Shown piece after piece: positions 43,011-53,221 of a stretch of 64,000 nucleotides of DNA (positions are counted from its first letter, which is position 1; each line of letters starts with the position of its first letter). Where the stretch lies: assembly GCA_020061705.1 (NCBI GenBank), contig JAGUXT010000027.1, forward strand, positions 1 to 64,000, written 5' to 3'. Made by a program: the position numbers and the translations under genes. The notes below the pieces were generated by a model, which had not been told where the DNA came from, searched no databases, and saw only the letters and a program-made list of their open reading frames with translations. Source of the DNA: Halothiobacillus sp. (GTDB lineage Bacteria > Pseudomonadota > Gammaproteobacteria > Halothiobacillales > Halothiobacillaceae).

Positions 43011-43856
43011 ATGGAAAACCTGCATTCTGCGGCCGAGGCCGAAACCCCACTCAGCCCTTTGGATCACGTGTCGAGTGCCGATACGGCGATTGAGTCCCAT
43101 GAAATTGATATTCATGCTGAGGCCGTAGTTGCCGAAGGCGCAGACCAAGAGGAGGGCGCGGCAATAGCCAAGGTTAAAACCCTGCATCCGCGTGCGGTGT
43201 TGAACATTCTGGCGGATCGTTATCCGGCGGCTTTTCATGCCGATGGTCGTCTGGTGAAGCCCTTGGCGGTGGGTGTTTTGCAGGAGTTGCGTGCGTTGCG
43301 TGAGGGCGAGGAGCCTTTGCCTGTGACGGTGCAGGATTTGCGACGCGCCTTGCGCTATTACACCCAGGGCGCGGCCTACCACCGTGCCGTGGCGCGTGGC
43401 GATGCGCGCATCAATCTGCTCGGCGAGCCCGTTGCAGAAGTCACTGAGGAGCAAAAAGAGCACGCGGCGGCAAAGTTGGTCGAACTGGAGCCGAAACTGC
43501 CCAAGCGTCCTGAACGCCCGGAGCGCGCGCCACGTCCGGCACGGGTGGGTGATTCGGCTCCGGAAGCGGCAACCGCAGCTGAAGCTGCCGCTGGCACAGG
43601 TTCGGAAGAGCGCCCGCGTCGTCCACGCAATCCGATGGACAAGCGACCCGCAGGGCGTGCGCCGCGACGTGATGCCGGGCGTGATGCCGGGCGTGATGAT
43701 CGCGCACCGCGCAATGAAAACCGCAGCCGTCCCCCGCGTGAAGAGCAGCGCGCTGCGCCTGCGCCTGTCGCTGCTGAGAGTAAAAATGAAGCCGCCACGG
43801 TTGTCCTGGATATGAACGATAAGCTCAATCTGTTGGTGGCCAAGTTCGGGCGTTAA
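43011..43856 (+). CDS. proQ: ProQ/FinO-domain RNA chaperone
   Basis: This is a 281-residue protein with an acidic N-terminal segment (1-50), a ProQ/FinO domain (about 55-150: VLNILADRYPAAF, LAVGVLQELR, ALRYYTQGAAYHRAV) and a long Arg/Pro/Ala-rich disordered tail. The tail has a tandem repeat of RRDAGRDAGRDD (43670-43700). FinO-domain proteins bind small RNAs and mRNA 3' ends. The C-terminal VLDMNDKLNLLVAKFGR is conserved in related proteins. ATG 43011 is preferred to an upstream TTG. Confidence 0.88.
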   Translation: MENLHSAAEAETPLSPLDHVSSADTAIESHEIDIHAEAVVAEGADQEEGAAIAKVKTLHPRAVLNILADRYPAAFHADGRLVKPLAVGVLQELRALREGEEPLPVTVQDLRRALRYYTQGAAYHRAVARGDARINLLGEPVAEVTEEQKEHAAAKLVELEPKLPKRPERPERAPRPARVGDSAPEAATAAEAAAGTGSEERPRRPRNPMDKRPAGRAPRRDAGRDAGRDDRAPRNENRSRPPREEQRAAPAPVAAESKNEAATVVLDMNDKLNLLVAKFGR

Positions 43857-43866
43857 CCCTTTTACT

Positions 43867-44739
43867 ATGCCAGCTTCGGCGCTGATTGCAGGTTACGGCG
43901 ACATAGGTCAGCGCGTAGCGCAGCTTTGCCTGAGTGCGGGTTGCGAGGTGTCTGCCTTGGTACGCTCGCCGCGTGCGATGGGGCAGGTGGTGGCGGTAGC
44001 CGGTGATCTTGATGAGGCGACCAGTCTGCATGAACTCGCAGCCACGACGGCATCTGTGTTGTTCCATTTTGCACCGCCGCCATCTCAAGGTGAGGTCGAC
44101 AGCCGTACCACTCACCTGCTGGCTGCGCTGGAGCACGCGCCGCCTGCCCGTCTGGTCTATATTTCCACCTCCGGCGTGTATGGCGATTGTGGCGGTGCAT
44201 GGGTGGATGAAACCCGCCCTGTGAATCCGGGTAATGCGCGCTCGCGTCGTCGGGTGGATGCTGAACGGCAGTTGGGCGCGTTTGCTGCGCGTCACCTTAT
44301 TCCTCTGGTTATTTTGCGCGTGCCGGGCATTTATGGCGCAGGTCGTTATCCTTTGGAACGCCTGCAGCGCGGCGATCCGGTGGTGTGTCCCGATCAAGCG
44401 CCGTGGAGCAATCGCATTCACGCCGATGATCTGGCCGCGATTGCCTGGCGTGTCGCACAGCCCGATGCACCGCCCGGCATCTACAATGCCAGCGACGATG
44501 CGCCTTCCAGCATGACGGCTTATGTCTACCAGCTTGCCGCTGCGTTCGGACTGCCGCGCCCGCCCTGTGTCAGTCTGGACGAGGCGCGGCGCAGTTTTAC
44601 GCCGGGCGTGCTGGAGTATTTGAATGAATCGCGCCGCCTGGATAACCGGCGCATGAAAGAGGCGCTTGGGGTTCGCTTGCGCTATCCGACGCTGGCGCAG
44701 AGCTTGGCAAGTGTTCGGGGCGAGGGCGGGGTTTATTAA
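43867..44739 (+). CDS. NAD-dependent epimerase/dehydratase (YeeZ-like SDR)
   Basis: This is a 290-residue extended short-chain dehydrogenase. ALIAGYGDIGQRVAQL gives the Rossmann Gly-rich loop, VYISTSGVYGDCGGAW contains the Ser/Tyr active-site region, and YNASDDAPSSMTAYVYQLA is typical of the YeeZ group. The substrate is unknown. It starts 10 bp after proQ and converges on murI. Confidence 0.85.
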   Translation: MPASALIAGYGDIGQRVAQLCLSAGCEVSALVRSPRAMGQVVAVAGDLDEATSLHELAATTASVLFHFAPPPSQGEVDSRTTHLLAALEHAPPARLVYISTSGVYGDCGGAWVDETRPVNPGNARSRRRVDAERQLGAFAARHLIPLVILRVPGIYGAGRYPLERLQRGDPVVCPDQAPWSNRIHADDLAAIAWRVAQPDAPPGIYNASDDAPSSMTAYVYQLAAAFGLPRPPCVSLDEARRSFTPGVLEYLNESRRLDNRRMKEALGVRLRYPTLAQSLASVRGEGGVY

Positions 44740-44760
44740 ATGAGCTGAGTGCCATCTCGC

Positions 44761-45570
44761 TCAAATCTCAGCAAACTCGACCCGCACATCCTTGCCCAAC
44801 AGCCGCGACATCACGGTGCTGACCTGATGGGGGGATAGCGCGGTGGTGAAAAGTGTTTCGCGGGCTTGCCTTGGCGGTGCGCCAAGCGGGAGGGTGGTGC
44901 AGATCCGACGTGCCACCTGACGGGCGACAGCTTCAGAGGAGTCGAGCACCAGCACATTCCCGCCCGCAACCTGCTGAATCGCGGCGCGCAGGTAGACGTA
45001 GTGCGTGCAGCCCAGCACCAGGGTGTCGGCACCGGATTGCAGCAGGGGGGCAAGGTGCTGCGCTACCAGATCAAGGGTGGCCGGGCTGTCGATGTCGCCA
45101 AGTTCGACGCGTTCAACAAATCCGGGGCAGGGTTGGAGCATGACCCGCGCATCAGCGGCGTAATCGCGGCACAGGCGCGCGACGGAGGGGCTTTCAACCG
45201 TGCGGCGGGTGGCCAGCACGCCGACGGTGCCGCTTTGGCTGTGCGCTACGGCGGGTTTGATGGCGGGTTCAAGGGCAATAATCGGGATACTAAAGCGTTG
45301 GCGCAGGATGTCCACGGCGATCACGGTGGCAGTGTTGCATGCGACCACGACGGCCTTCGCACCATGCGAGATCAGGAATTCAGTCAGGGCAATGGCGCGC
45401 GCGATGATGAATTCGCTGCTGCGCTCGCCGTAAGGCGCATTATGCGAGTCGGCGATGTAGAGCAGGTCTTCGTCAGGCAGCGCGTGGCGAATCGCCTGGT
45501 ACACCGACAATCCGCCCACGCCTGAGTCGAAAATGCCGATGGGTTGGTGCTTGGGTTGGGATGAGTGCAT
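44761..45570 (-). CDS. murI: Glutamate racemase MurI
   Basis: This is a 269-residue enzyme that makes D-glutamate for peptidoglycan. GIFDSGVGGLSV near the N-terminus, VVACNTATVIAVD (first catalytic Cys) and LGCTHYVYLR (second Cys) are visible. ATG 45570 gives the usual family length; an in-frame ATG at 45615 adds 15 residues and cannot be excluded. It converges with the epimerase-like gene. Confidence 0.95.
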   Translation of the reverse strand: MHSSQPKHQPIGIFDSGVGGLSVYQAIRHALPDEDLLYIADSHNAPYGERSSEFIIARAIALTEFLISHGAKAVVVACNTATVIAVDILRQRFSIPIIALEPAIKPAVAHSQSGTVGVLATRRTVESPSVARLCRDYAADARVMLQPCPGFVERVELGDIDSPATLDLVAQHLAPLLQSGADTLVLGCTHYVYLRAAIQQVAGGNVLVLDSSEAVARQVARRICTTLPLGAPPRQARETLFTTALSPHQVSTVMSRLLGKDVRVEFAEI

Positions 45571-45636
45571 TAAAAATCCGGCTACTGATTCGCGCAGGCC
45601 GCGCATTATATCCATGCTTGAGCTTAGAGCATGTTC

Positions 45637-46109
45637 TTAGCCGAGTGTGTCGCGCGCATCCTGCGTGATGCTCTTGCGTTGCCTGCCTTCCAATTGCGCG
45701 GTCATGCGGGCGATGGTCAGTAGTTCGTCCAGCGGGCGCATTAGCTTGGGCGTGTCGAAAAGCCTCAGACCGCGTAGTGCGGCATGGCGTCGCAGCAGCT
45801 CAAGATAACCTGCGCCGGGGAGATGGTGGGCAAGGCGCTGTTTCGCTGCGTCCAGCCAGTCCCATGCGCCTTGGCGTCGTTGTGCCAGCATGACCTGTCC
45901 GGTGATGAGTTCGACGGCGGCGCGGTGCAGCTCGTCATCCGCTTCGTGGAAGAGCACGTCGCGCTGCATTTCGGCGGGGAGGCCAAGCATCAGGCGCAGG
46001 CGCAGCGCTTCGAGGCGCTCAGACCATGCCGTGGCGGTGCGCAGTTGGGCGAGGCGGGCTTGCGCGGCGTGTTCCGGCAGCGGGTCGGCGTGCCAGGCGG
46101 CAAGATCAA

Positions 46110-46113
<4 letters not shown>
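45637..46113 (-). CDS. Conserved hypothetical protein, 158 aa
   Basis: This is a 158-residue, highly helical, Leu/Ala/Arg-rich soluble protein (HAAQARLAQLRTATAWSERLEALRLRLMLG). I do not recognise a family. It starts by ATGA overlap with the 150-aa gene, forming a two-gene unit divergent from hemB. No motif suggests catalysis. Confidence 0.7.
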
Positions 46114-47616
<1,503 letters not shown>

Positions 47617-47748
47617 ATTGGTCATTAACTATTAATTTAAATTAACTTAATAAGTCGTTGACATGAGTGTGGGTATGTGCGCATGATCTGCTTAAGGTAT
47701 TAGTTTGTATTCATTCAATAGTTGGCAGTAGTTGTCAGGCGGCGCATT

Positions 47749-49119
47749 GTGAAATTACCTCTCTCCCCCCCCAACTTGGTCGAGCTTCTCACCAGTACGC
47801 CGCCTTACGAGCTGGTGCATGCCATGACCCAGCAGGAGGGTGGCCTCGTGCATGGAGATTACATGCACTGGGATGAGTTGCGTCATCGCCCGACACCTGA
47901 AGGCGTGCAGCATGAAACGTGGTGGCTTGCGGTGCGCATGGCGCGCCAGGGCTTGCTCAAGCCGTTGCCCTTGCTCGATAAGTACAACCAGCCGATGTAC
48001 GTCGCCATGCCCGAGCCGGTGCTGCGCGATTTGCATCATATCGGCCAAGATGCCGCTGGGCGGGTGAGCCTGCCCGGCAATGTGGTCAATCCGGCGGATC
48101 GGGATGATTTCATTTTCAACTCCCTGATCGAGGAGGCGGTGACCTCCAGCCAGTTGGAGGGTGCATCCACTACGCGCCTGATTGCCGAGGAAATGCTGCG
48201 CGCAGGGCGAGCGCCCAGAGATCACAGTGAGCGCATGATCTTTAATAACTATCAGGCCATGGACTGGATTCGCTCCATCAAGGATCGTCCATTAACCCCG
48301 GAGCTGGTGCTGGAGCTGCACCAGCGCGTGACGCACGGCACGCTGGATGAGCCTGCCGATGCCGGCCGATTGCGTCAGCGTGATGATGTGCGGGTGGTGG
48401 ATAACCGCGATGGCACGGTGCTGCATGAGCCACCATTGGCAGCGTCCCTGGCCGAGCGGCTTGAGCGTTTGTGTGCCTTTGCCAACGGCGGTGAAGGCGG
48501 GCAAGCGGGGGAAAATCAGCCTTTTGTGCATCCGGTGGTGCGCTCAATTCTGCTGCATTTCATGATTGCCTACGATCACCCGTTTACAGATGGCAATGGG
48601 CGTACCGCGCGCGCGCTGTTCTATTGGAGCATGGCGCGGCAAGGTTATTGGTTAATGGAATACCTCTCGATTTCACGCATCATCAAACAGGCGCCCAAAC
48701 AGTACTCACTTGCGTATTTGCATGTGGAAACCGATGACAATGACACGACTTATTTTTTGATTCACCAGCTCAGGGTGATTCGTCAGGCGATTGCCGCGTT
48801 GCACGACTATTTGGCGCGCAAGGGGGCCGAGCAGCGCGGTACGGCGCGATTATTGCAGACCTCGCCGACCTTGCGTGGCAAGCTCAATCAGCGCCAAATC
48901 ACGCTACTGACCCATGCTCTGAAGCAACCGGGATTCGATTATGTGATTGAGGCACACCAGCGCTCGCAAGGCGTGTCCTATGCCACCGCGCGTTCCGACT
49001 TGCTGGGTTTGGCGGAGCTCGGACTGTTGGAGCAAACCAAGCGCGGGCGTGCCTTTGTGTTTATCGCGCCGGATGATTTGCGTCAGCGCATCGAAAGCGC
49101 CCATACGGTCAAGGTTTAG
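47749..49119 (+). CDS. Fic/DOC family protein
   Basis: This is a 456-residue Fic protein. An N-terminal Fic_N-type helical domain carries the auto-inhibitory motif TSSQLEGAST (class II). The catalytic loop HPFTDGNGRTAR near residue 280 keeps the His and the GNGR anion hole. A C-terminal winged-helix-like region (YATARSDLLGLAELGLLEQ) follows. It would AMPylate a protein target when inhibition is relieved. GTG 47749 with AGGCGG upstream is chosen; a TTG at 47722 is an alternative. The 132-bp AT-rich upstream region may hold its promoter. Confidence 0.9.
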   Translation: MKLPLSPPNLVELLTSTPPYELVHAMTQQEGGLVHGDYMHWDELRHRPTPEGVQHETWWLAVRMARQGLLKPLPLLDKYNQPMYVAMPEPVLRDLHHIGQDAAGRVSLPGNVVNPADRDDFIFNSLIEEAVTSSQLEGASTTRLIAEEMLRAGRAPRDHSERMIFNNYQAMDWIRSIKDRPLTPELVLELHQRVTHGTLDEPADAGRLRQRDDVRVVDNRDGTVLHEPPLAASLAERLERLCAFANGGEGGQAGENQPFVHPVVRSILLHFMIAYDHPFTDGNGRTARALFYWSMARQGYWLMEYLSISRIIKQAPKQYSLAYLHVETDDNDTTYFLIHQLRVIRQAIAALHDYLARKGAEQRGTARLLQTSPTLRGKLNQRQITLLTHALKQPGFDYVIEAHQRSQGVSYATARSDLLGLAELGLLEQTKRGRAFVFIAPDDLRQRIESAHTVKV

Positions 49120-49123
49120 AGTC

Positions 49124-50281
49124 ATGGACTGCACCTATTTTCAGGCCGGGCTTTGCCGTTCGTGTACGTGGATCGAGAGGTCTTACGCACAGCAGATTGC
49201 GGACAAGCAGTCTGCCTGCTGCGCTGCGCTGCCGTCGATCGCGGCGGACTTGTGGGAAGCACCTGTACCGAGTGCCGAGGCCGGTTTTCGCAATAAGGCG
49301 AAAATGGTGGTTGGCGGTTCGGCGGCGCAGCCGGTGTTGGGGATTACGGATGCGCAAGGGCAGGCGGTGGATTTAACGGCCTGTCCTTTATATCCGCAGG
49401 CCTTGCAGGCGGCTTTTTCGCCTATTGGTGAGTTTATTTCGCGGGCAGGGCTGGAGCCTTACGACGTGGCAGTCCGGCGCGGTGAGCTCAAGTTTGTGCT
49501 GCTTACCCATGCGGAGCATAGCGGTGAGCTTGGCGTGCGTTTTGTTCTGCGCTCGCGGCAGTCCTTGGCGGCGTTGCAGACGCATTTGCCGGTATTGTAT
49601 GCAGCGCTGCCCGGATTGGCGGTGGTGTCGGTCAATCTGCAGCCGGTGCATCAGGCTATTCTGGAGGGGGATGAGGAGATTATCCTCAGCCCGCGCGCCA
49701 GCCTGACAATGCAGCTCAACGGCATGAACCTGCATCTGCGTCCACGCAGCTTCTTCCAGACCAATACACAGGTGGCGGCGGCGCTGTATCGCACGGCGCA
49801 GGCATGGGTGGCGGAGCTTGCGCCGCAGAATGATTATTTTGATGCTTGGGATTTGTTTTGTGGCGTAGGTGGTTTTGCCCTGCATCTTGCGTCGGTGGTG
49901 CGCGGGCAGGTGACAGGCATTGAAGTCAGTGCGGAGGCGATTGCCTCGGCGCAGCAGTCAGCGGCGGAACTGGGTCTGGATAATGTGCGTTTTCAGGCAC
50001 TGGCGGCGGACGCTTTTGCCTTGGGTGGGGGTGTTGTTCCTGCCAAGACACCAGCCATCGTGGTGGTTAATCCGCCGCGTCGGGGGCAGGGTGCGGATTT
50101 GTGTCGCTGGTTGGATGCTTCAAGCGTGCGCTGGGTGCTGTATTCAAGCTGCAACCCGCAGAGTTTGGCGCAGGATCTGGCGCGGATGCCGAGCTTCGCG
50201 CCACAGCGAGCGCAGTTGTTTGATATGTTTCCGCATACATCACACGGCGAAGTGTTGGTGCTGCTGGAGCGCAAACTGTAA
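49124..50281 (+). CDS. rlmC: 23S rRNA (uracil-C5)-methyltransferase RlmC
   Basis: This is a 385-residue RumB/RlmC-type enzyme that methylates U747 of 23S rRNA. The N-terminus has the Fe-S cysteines (MDCTYFQAGLCRSCTW: Cys3, 11, 14; a fourth near 87 in TACPLYPQ). SAM-binding motif DLFCGVGGFALHL is near residue 245. NPPRRGQG and the catalytic YSSCNPQSL follow. ATG 49124 is a few bases after the Fic stop; the longer frame overlaps fic and lacks the motif context. Confidence 0.95.
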   Translation: MDCTYFQAGLCRSCTWIERSYAQQIADKQSACCAALPSIAADLWEAPVPSAEAGFRNKAKMVVGGSAAQPVLGITDAQGQAVDLTACPLYPQALQAAFSPIGEFISRAGLEPYDVAVRRGELKFVLLTHAEHSGELGVRFVLRSRQSLAALQTHLPVLYAALPGLAVVSVNLQPVHQAILEGDEEIILSPRASLTMQLNGMNLHLRPRSFFQTNTQVAAALYRTAQAWVAELAPQNDYFDAWDLFCGVGGFALHLASVVRGQVTGIEVSAEAIASAQQSAAELGLDNVRFQALAADAFALGGGVVPAKTPAIVVVNPPRRGQGADLCRWLDASSVRWVLYSSCNPQSLAQDLARMPSFAPQRAQLFDMFPHTSHGEVLVLLERKL

Positions 50282-50327
50282 TTGTTGGCTATAGTCCTTC
50301 GGAACATTTTCACAAAAGGGGCGAGTG

Positions 50328-51104
50328 ATGAATTTTAGAACCGTGGATGCCGGGCGTGGCGTGGGTTGGGTAGGCGATGGCTGGAATCTGGTCAAGGGGC
50401 AGTTCGGTGCGTGGATTTTGCTGGTGATTGTGTATTTGGTGATTGAAATTGTGTTGCAGATCATCCCGTTTGTGGGCGGCATCGTGGCGGCGCTGATTTC
50501 TCCGGGCTTGGTGGCAGGGATGTTTTTGGCCGCGCGCTACTCGGATGAAAGTAAGACTGTGGATTTGAATTTGCTGTTCCAGCCGTTGATGGAGCAGCGC
50601 ACGCGTGGGCCATTGTTGACGTTGGGGGCGATGGCGATTGTGTTCAGCATACTGATTGCCTTGGTGCTGATGGCGATGCTCGGCGGCGCAGTGGGACTGT
50701 CAGAGGACGCGAGCAGCGCCGATGCTGAAGCGATGTTGATGTCCGGCATGATGGGTATAGGGTTTGGCGGTATGGTGCTGATGTTGCTGCTCGTGGCCGT
50801 GTACAGCATGGCGATGTGGTTTGCCGCACCGCTGGTGCTATTTGCTGGTGTTGCGCCGATCGAGGCCATGAAGATCAGCTTCAAGGCAGTGCTGGCGAAC
50901 TGGTTGCCGGCCTTGGTGTTTGGTCTGCTGGTGATTGTGCTGGGCGTTGTGGCCTCCATTCCGTTGCTGTTGGGCTGGTTGTTGCTGATGCCGGTGTTGT
51001 TTGCGGCCATGTACGTCAGCTACAAGGAGGTGTTTGATGTGCCTGCAGAAGACAGTGTGGTGATGGAGCAGCCGGGTATGGCTTCTTCGGTGATGAAGAT
51101 GTAA
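50328..51104 (+). CDS. BPSS1780-type multi-span membrane protein
   Basis: This is a 258-residue membrane protein with about five or six hydrophobic spans (ILLVIVYLVIEIVLQIIPF, MAIVFSILIALVLMAML, MVLMLLLVAVYSMAMWF, LVFGLLVIVLGVVASIPLLLG). The RGVGWVGDGWNLVK N-terminus and VEAMKISFKAVLANW-like segment fit the BPSS1780 family, whose function is not established. Start ATG 50328 follows AAAAGGGG. It converges on def with a shared terminator. Confidence 0.8.
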   Translation: MNFRTVDAGRGVGWVGDGWNLVKGQFGAWILLVIVYLVIEIVLQIIPFVGGIVAALISPGLVAGMFLAARYSDESKTVDLNLLFQPLMEQRTRGPLLTLGAMAIVFSILIALVLMAMLGGAVGLSEDASSADAEAMLMSGMMGIGFGGMVLMLLLVAVYSMAMWFAAPLVLFAGVAPIEAMKISFKAVLANWLPALVFGLLVIVLGVVASIPLLLGWLLLMPVLFAAMYVSYKEVFDVPAEDSVVMEQPGMASSVMKM

Positions 51105-51122
51105 GTCCGCATTTGCGGAATG

Positions 51123-51150
51123 AAAAAGGGCTGATATTTCAGCCCTTTTT
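51123..51150. terminator. Bidirectional intrinsic terminator
   Basis: AAAAAGGGCTGA (51123-51134) pairs perfectly with TCAGCCCTTTTT (51139-51150) around a 4-nt loop. A-run and T-run flanks let it stop transcription from both the membrane-protein gene and the def operon. Confidence 0.95.
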
Positions 51151-51165
51151 TATTGACTCGTTTAC

Positions 51166-51684
51166 TTACTCGGCAGCCTTGCCTTTCGCTGGCTTGCGCT
51201 GAAACAAATCTGCGCCGCGACTAATCAGACGGTCAAGAAAGAGGATGCCGTCGAGGTGATCGATTTCGTGCTGCGCGATGCGCGCTTCGTAGCCTTCCAT
51301 TTCAAAGCTCACGGCTTGGCCATCCAGATCGTAGGCGCGAAGCTGGATTTTTTCGGCGCGCACTACATTACCGGTGTAGTCAGGCACGGACAGGCAGCCT
51401 TCACGACCCATGGCGAACCCTTCCCAGGCAGTGATTTCCGGGTTCACCAGAATCAGCTTGCCGTGATTGGGTACCGGGTGGCGCGCACGGGTGGCATCGA
51501 CGATGCAAATGCGTTGCATAAAACCGACTTGCGGGGCGGCAATGCCGACGGCGCCGGGGCCATTAGCACAGGTGTCGAGCAGGTCACGGACGAAGTCGCG
51601 CAACTCGGCGTTAAAACTTTCGACCGGATCGCAGACGGTTTTCAGGCGGTTGTCGGGGTAGAGAACAATGTCGCGCAAGGCCAT
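51166..51684 (-). CDS. def: Peptide deformylase
   Basis: This is a 172-residue metallohydrolase that removes the formyl group from nascent N-termini. Motif 1 is GIAAPQVG (about 48-55), motif 2 EGCLSVPDY (Cys97 metal ligand) and motif 3 HEIDHLDG (139-146, two His ligands and Glu). A basic Lys-rich tail ends the protein. It is 1 bp after the GcvR-like gene. Confidence 0.97.
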   Translation of the reverse strand: MALRDIVLYPDNRLKTVCDPVESFNAELRDFVRDLLDTCANGPGAVGIAAPQVGFMQRICIVDATRARHPVPNHGKLILVNPEITAWEGFAMGREGCLSVPDYTGNVVRAEKIQLRAYDLDGQAVSFEMEGYEARIAQHEIDHLDGILFLDRLISRGADLFQRKPAKGKAAE

Positions 51685-51685
51685 T

Positions 51686-52210
51686 TCAGCCTCGCATCAA
51701 TTCAATGGGCGAAAGGGTGACGCGGATGTCGCTCGACAGATTGGCAAGTGCCTGTTCCAGCGGCGGCAAGCCTTGTTGCGCCACGCCTTCGATGTTCATG
51801 ATGTAGATAGGTTTGTCTTCGCTGCCGGCCACGTCGGAGCGCAGGTCGGTGATGCTTAAACCAGCCCTGGCGAGTGCGTCGGTGACTTCGGCCACGATGC
51901 CGGCTCGGTCAGCGCCATAGACGGTGATAAGTACGTCGGGGTCAATGCGGCGGTGCAGACCCGCGTTGAGTTCATCCACATGCACGCGCAGTTTGAATTC
52001 GTTGCGTACCGACTCGAGCAGGCCCTTGAGGTGTACACCGTCACCCTCAATGCCGACCATGAGCATGATGGTAAACAGGCCGCCCAAGCGCATCATTGAG
52101 GCTTCACCCAGTTCGGCGCCTGCGCCAAGTAAAACACGCGAGACGGCGGCGACGATGCCGGGGCGATCCGGGCCGACGAGGGTGAGAAGTTTCCAGTGGG
52201 GTGTGTTCAT
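51686..52210 (-). CDS. gcvR: GcvR-type double ACT-domain protein
   Basis: This is a 174-residue protein of two ACT domains. The first is LLTLVGPDRPGIVAAVSRVLLG; the second, ITVYGADRAGIVAEVTDALARAG, starts near residue 95. Homologs modulate the glycine cleavage operon with GcvA in enterobacteria. Here it is upstream of def on the same strand, so amino-acid-sensing regulation of an unknown target is equally possible. 52211-52471 upstream contains no gene I can support; GCCACAGAGTACACAGAG near 52293 is a common intergenic sequence type. Confidence 0.85.
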   Translation of the reverse strand: MNTPHWKLLTLVGPDRPGIVAAVSRVLLGAGAELGEASMMRLGGLFTIMLMVGIEGDGVHLKGLLESVRNEFKLRVHVDELNAGLHRRIDPDVLITVYGADRAGIVAEVTDALARAGLSITDLRSDVAGSEDKPIYIMNIEGVAQQGLPPLEQALANLSSDIRVTLSPIELMRG

Positions 52211-52471
52211 GTGGGGTTTCCGAAAGTAAGGCGCACGATATTACAGAAATGGGTTTCAGCTTGATGAATCTGGGGAGCGAATTCCATTTTAGCCACAGAG
52301 TACACAGAGTTTACGGAGGTGAAAACAGTGTGTTAAGAAGGTTTGAGCATGCCTGCGACGAATTTTTCGCATCCATGTCCGCACCGATGGAAAGCAAAAG
52401 CATACGTAGGTTCTCCCCTGCGCCCTTTGTGGCAAGTCTTGCTTTTTGGCTGGGTATTTTTCAACATCCTG

Positions 52472-53221
52472 TTAGCTCCTCCAGATCAGGCTCGCCATGC
52501 GCCCGGTTGGCGTTTCACGGCGGTAGGAGTAGAAACGCGAGTCGCTGAAGCTGCATAAATCGCCGCCATGGATGCTTTGGATGCCCGCTGCATGACAACG
52601 CAGGCGAGCAAGCTGATACAGGTCGGCTTGCCAATGTCGCGTGCTCAGGCTTGGGCGTGAGCTTGGGACGAATGCGCTGCAGGCGGTGGGGTCGTGCTGG
52701 ATAAAGGCGTGACGCACCTCTTCGCCAACTTCAAATGCAGCTTGGCTTATGGCGGGGCCGAACCAGGCAAGGATTTCGCTTGGCGGGCTGCGGAAATGAC
52801 TGAGCGTCGCTTCGAGTACGCCACCAAGCAAACCGCGCCAGCCCGCGTGGGAGGCGGCAATTTCCTGACCATCACGCGAGGCGAACAACACGGGCAGGCA
52901 GTCGGCGGTGAGTACGGCGAGCGCAAGGCCGGGCTGATCAGTGTAGGCTGCATCGGCACGCGGTGGCTGCGTAATGGCGCTGCCATGAAGTGCGACATAA
53001 ACGTCACTGCCATGCACCTGTTCCAGCCACATTGGTTCGCCAGGCAGGGCCAGTTGTTCACGCAGCAGGCGGCGATTGGTTTGTACATGTACCAGATCAT
53101 CGCCCACATGGGTGGCAAGATTGAGTGTTGCATACGGCGCGAGGCTTATGCCGCCGCTGCGCGTGGTTTGTGCAGCGTGAACCTGTGGCGGTAGTGGCCA
53201 TGCGGGGCGCAGGAGAGTCAT
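52472..53221 (-). CDS. pgeF: YfiH/PgeF laccase-domain purine nucleoside phosphorylase
   Basis: This is a 249-residue protein of the YfiH family, called polyphenol oxidase or purine-nucleoside phosphorylase and implicated in peptidoglycan fidelity. Zn-site residues occur in VHGSDVYVAL, LTADCLPVLF, SHAGWRGLLGG and HGGDLCSFSD. Start ATG 53221 overlaps the fructosamine kinase stop by ATGA; a longer open frame to 53524 is a shadow of that kinase gene. Confidence 0.92.
   Translation of the reverse strand: MTLLRPAWPLPPQVHAAQTTRSGGISLAPYATLNLATHVGDDLVHVQTNRRLLREQLALPGEPMWLEQVHGSDVYVALHGSAITQPPRADAAYTDQPGLALAVLTADCLPVLFASRDGQEIAASHAGWRGLLGGVLEATLSHFRSPPSEILAWFGPAISQAAFEVGEEVRHAFIQHDPTACSAFVPSSRPSLSTRHWQADLYQLARLRCHAAGIQSIHGGDLCSFSDSRFYSYRRETPTGRMASLIWRS

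Noticed and set aside
47657-47662. TTGACA as a -35 element for the fic gene
   Set aside because: No convincing -10 hexamer lies at 16-18 bp.
52293-52320. GCCACAGAGTACACAGAG stretch as a regulatory repeat
   Set aside because: It is a common single intergenic sequence with no second copy here and no relation to a start site.
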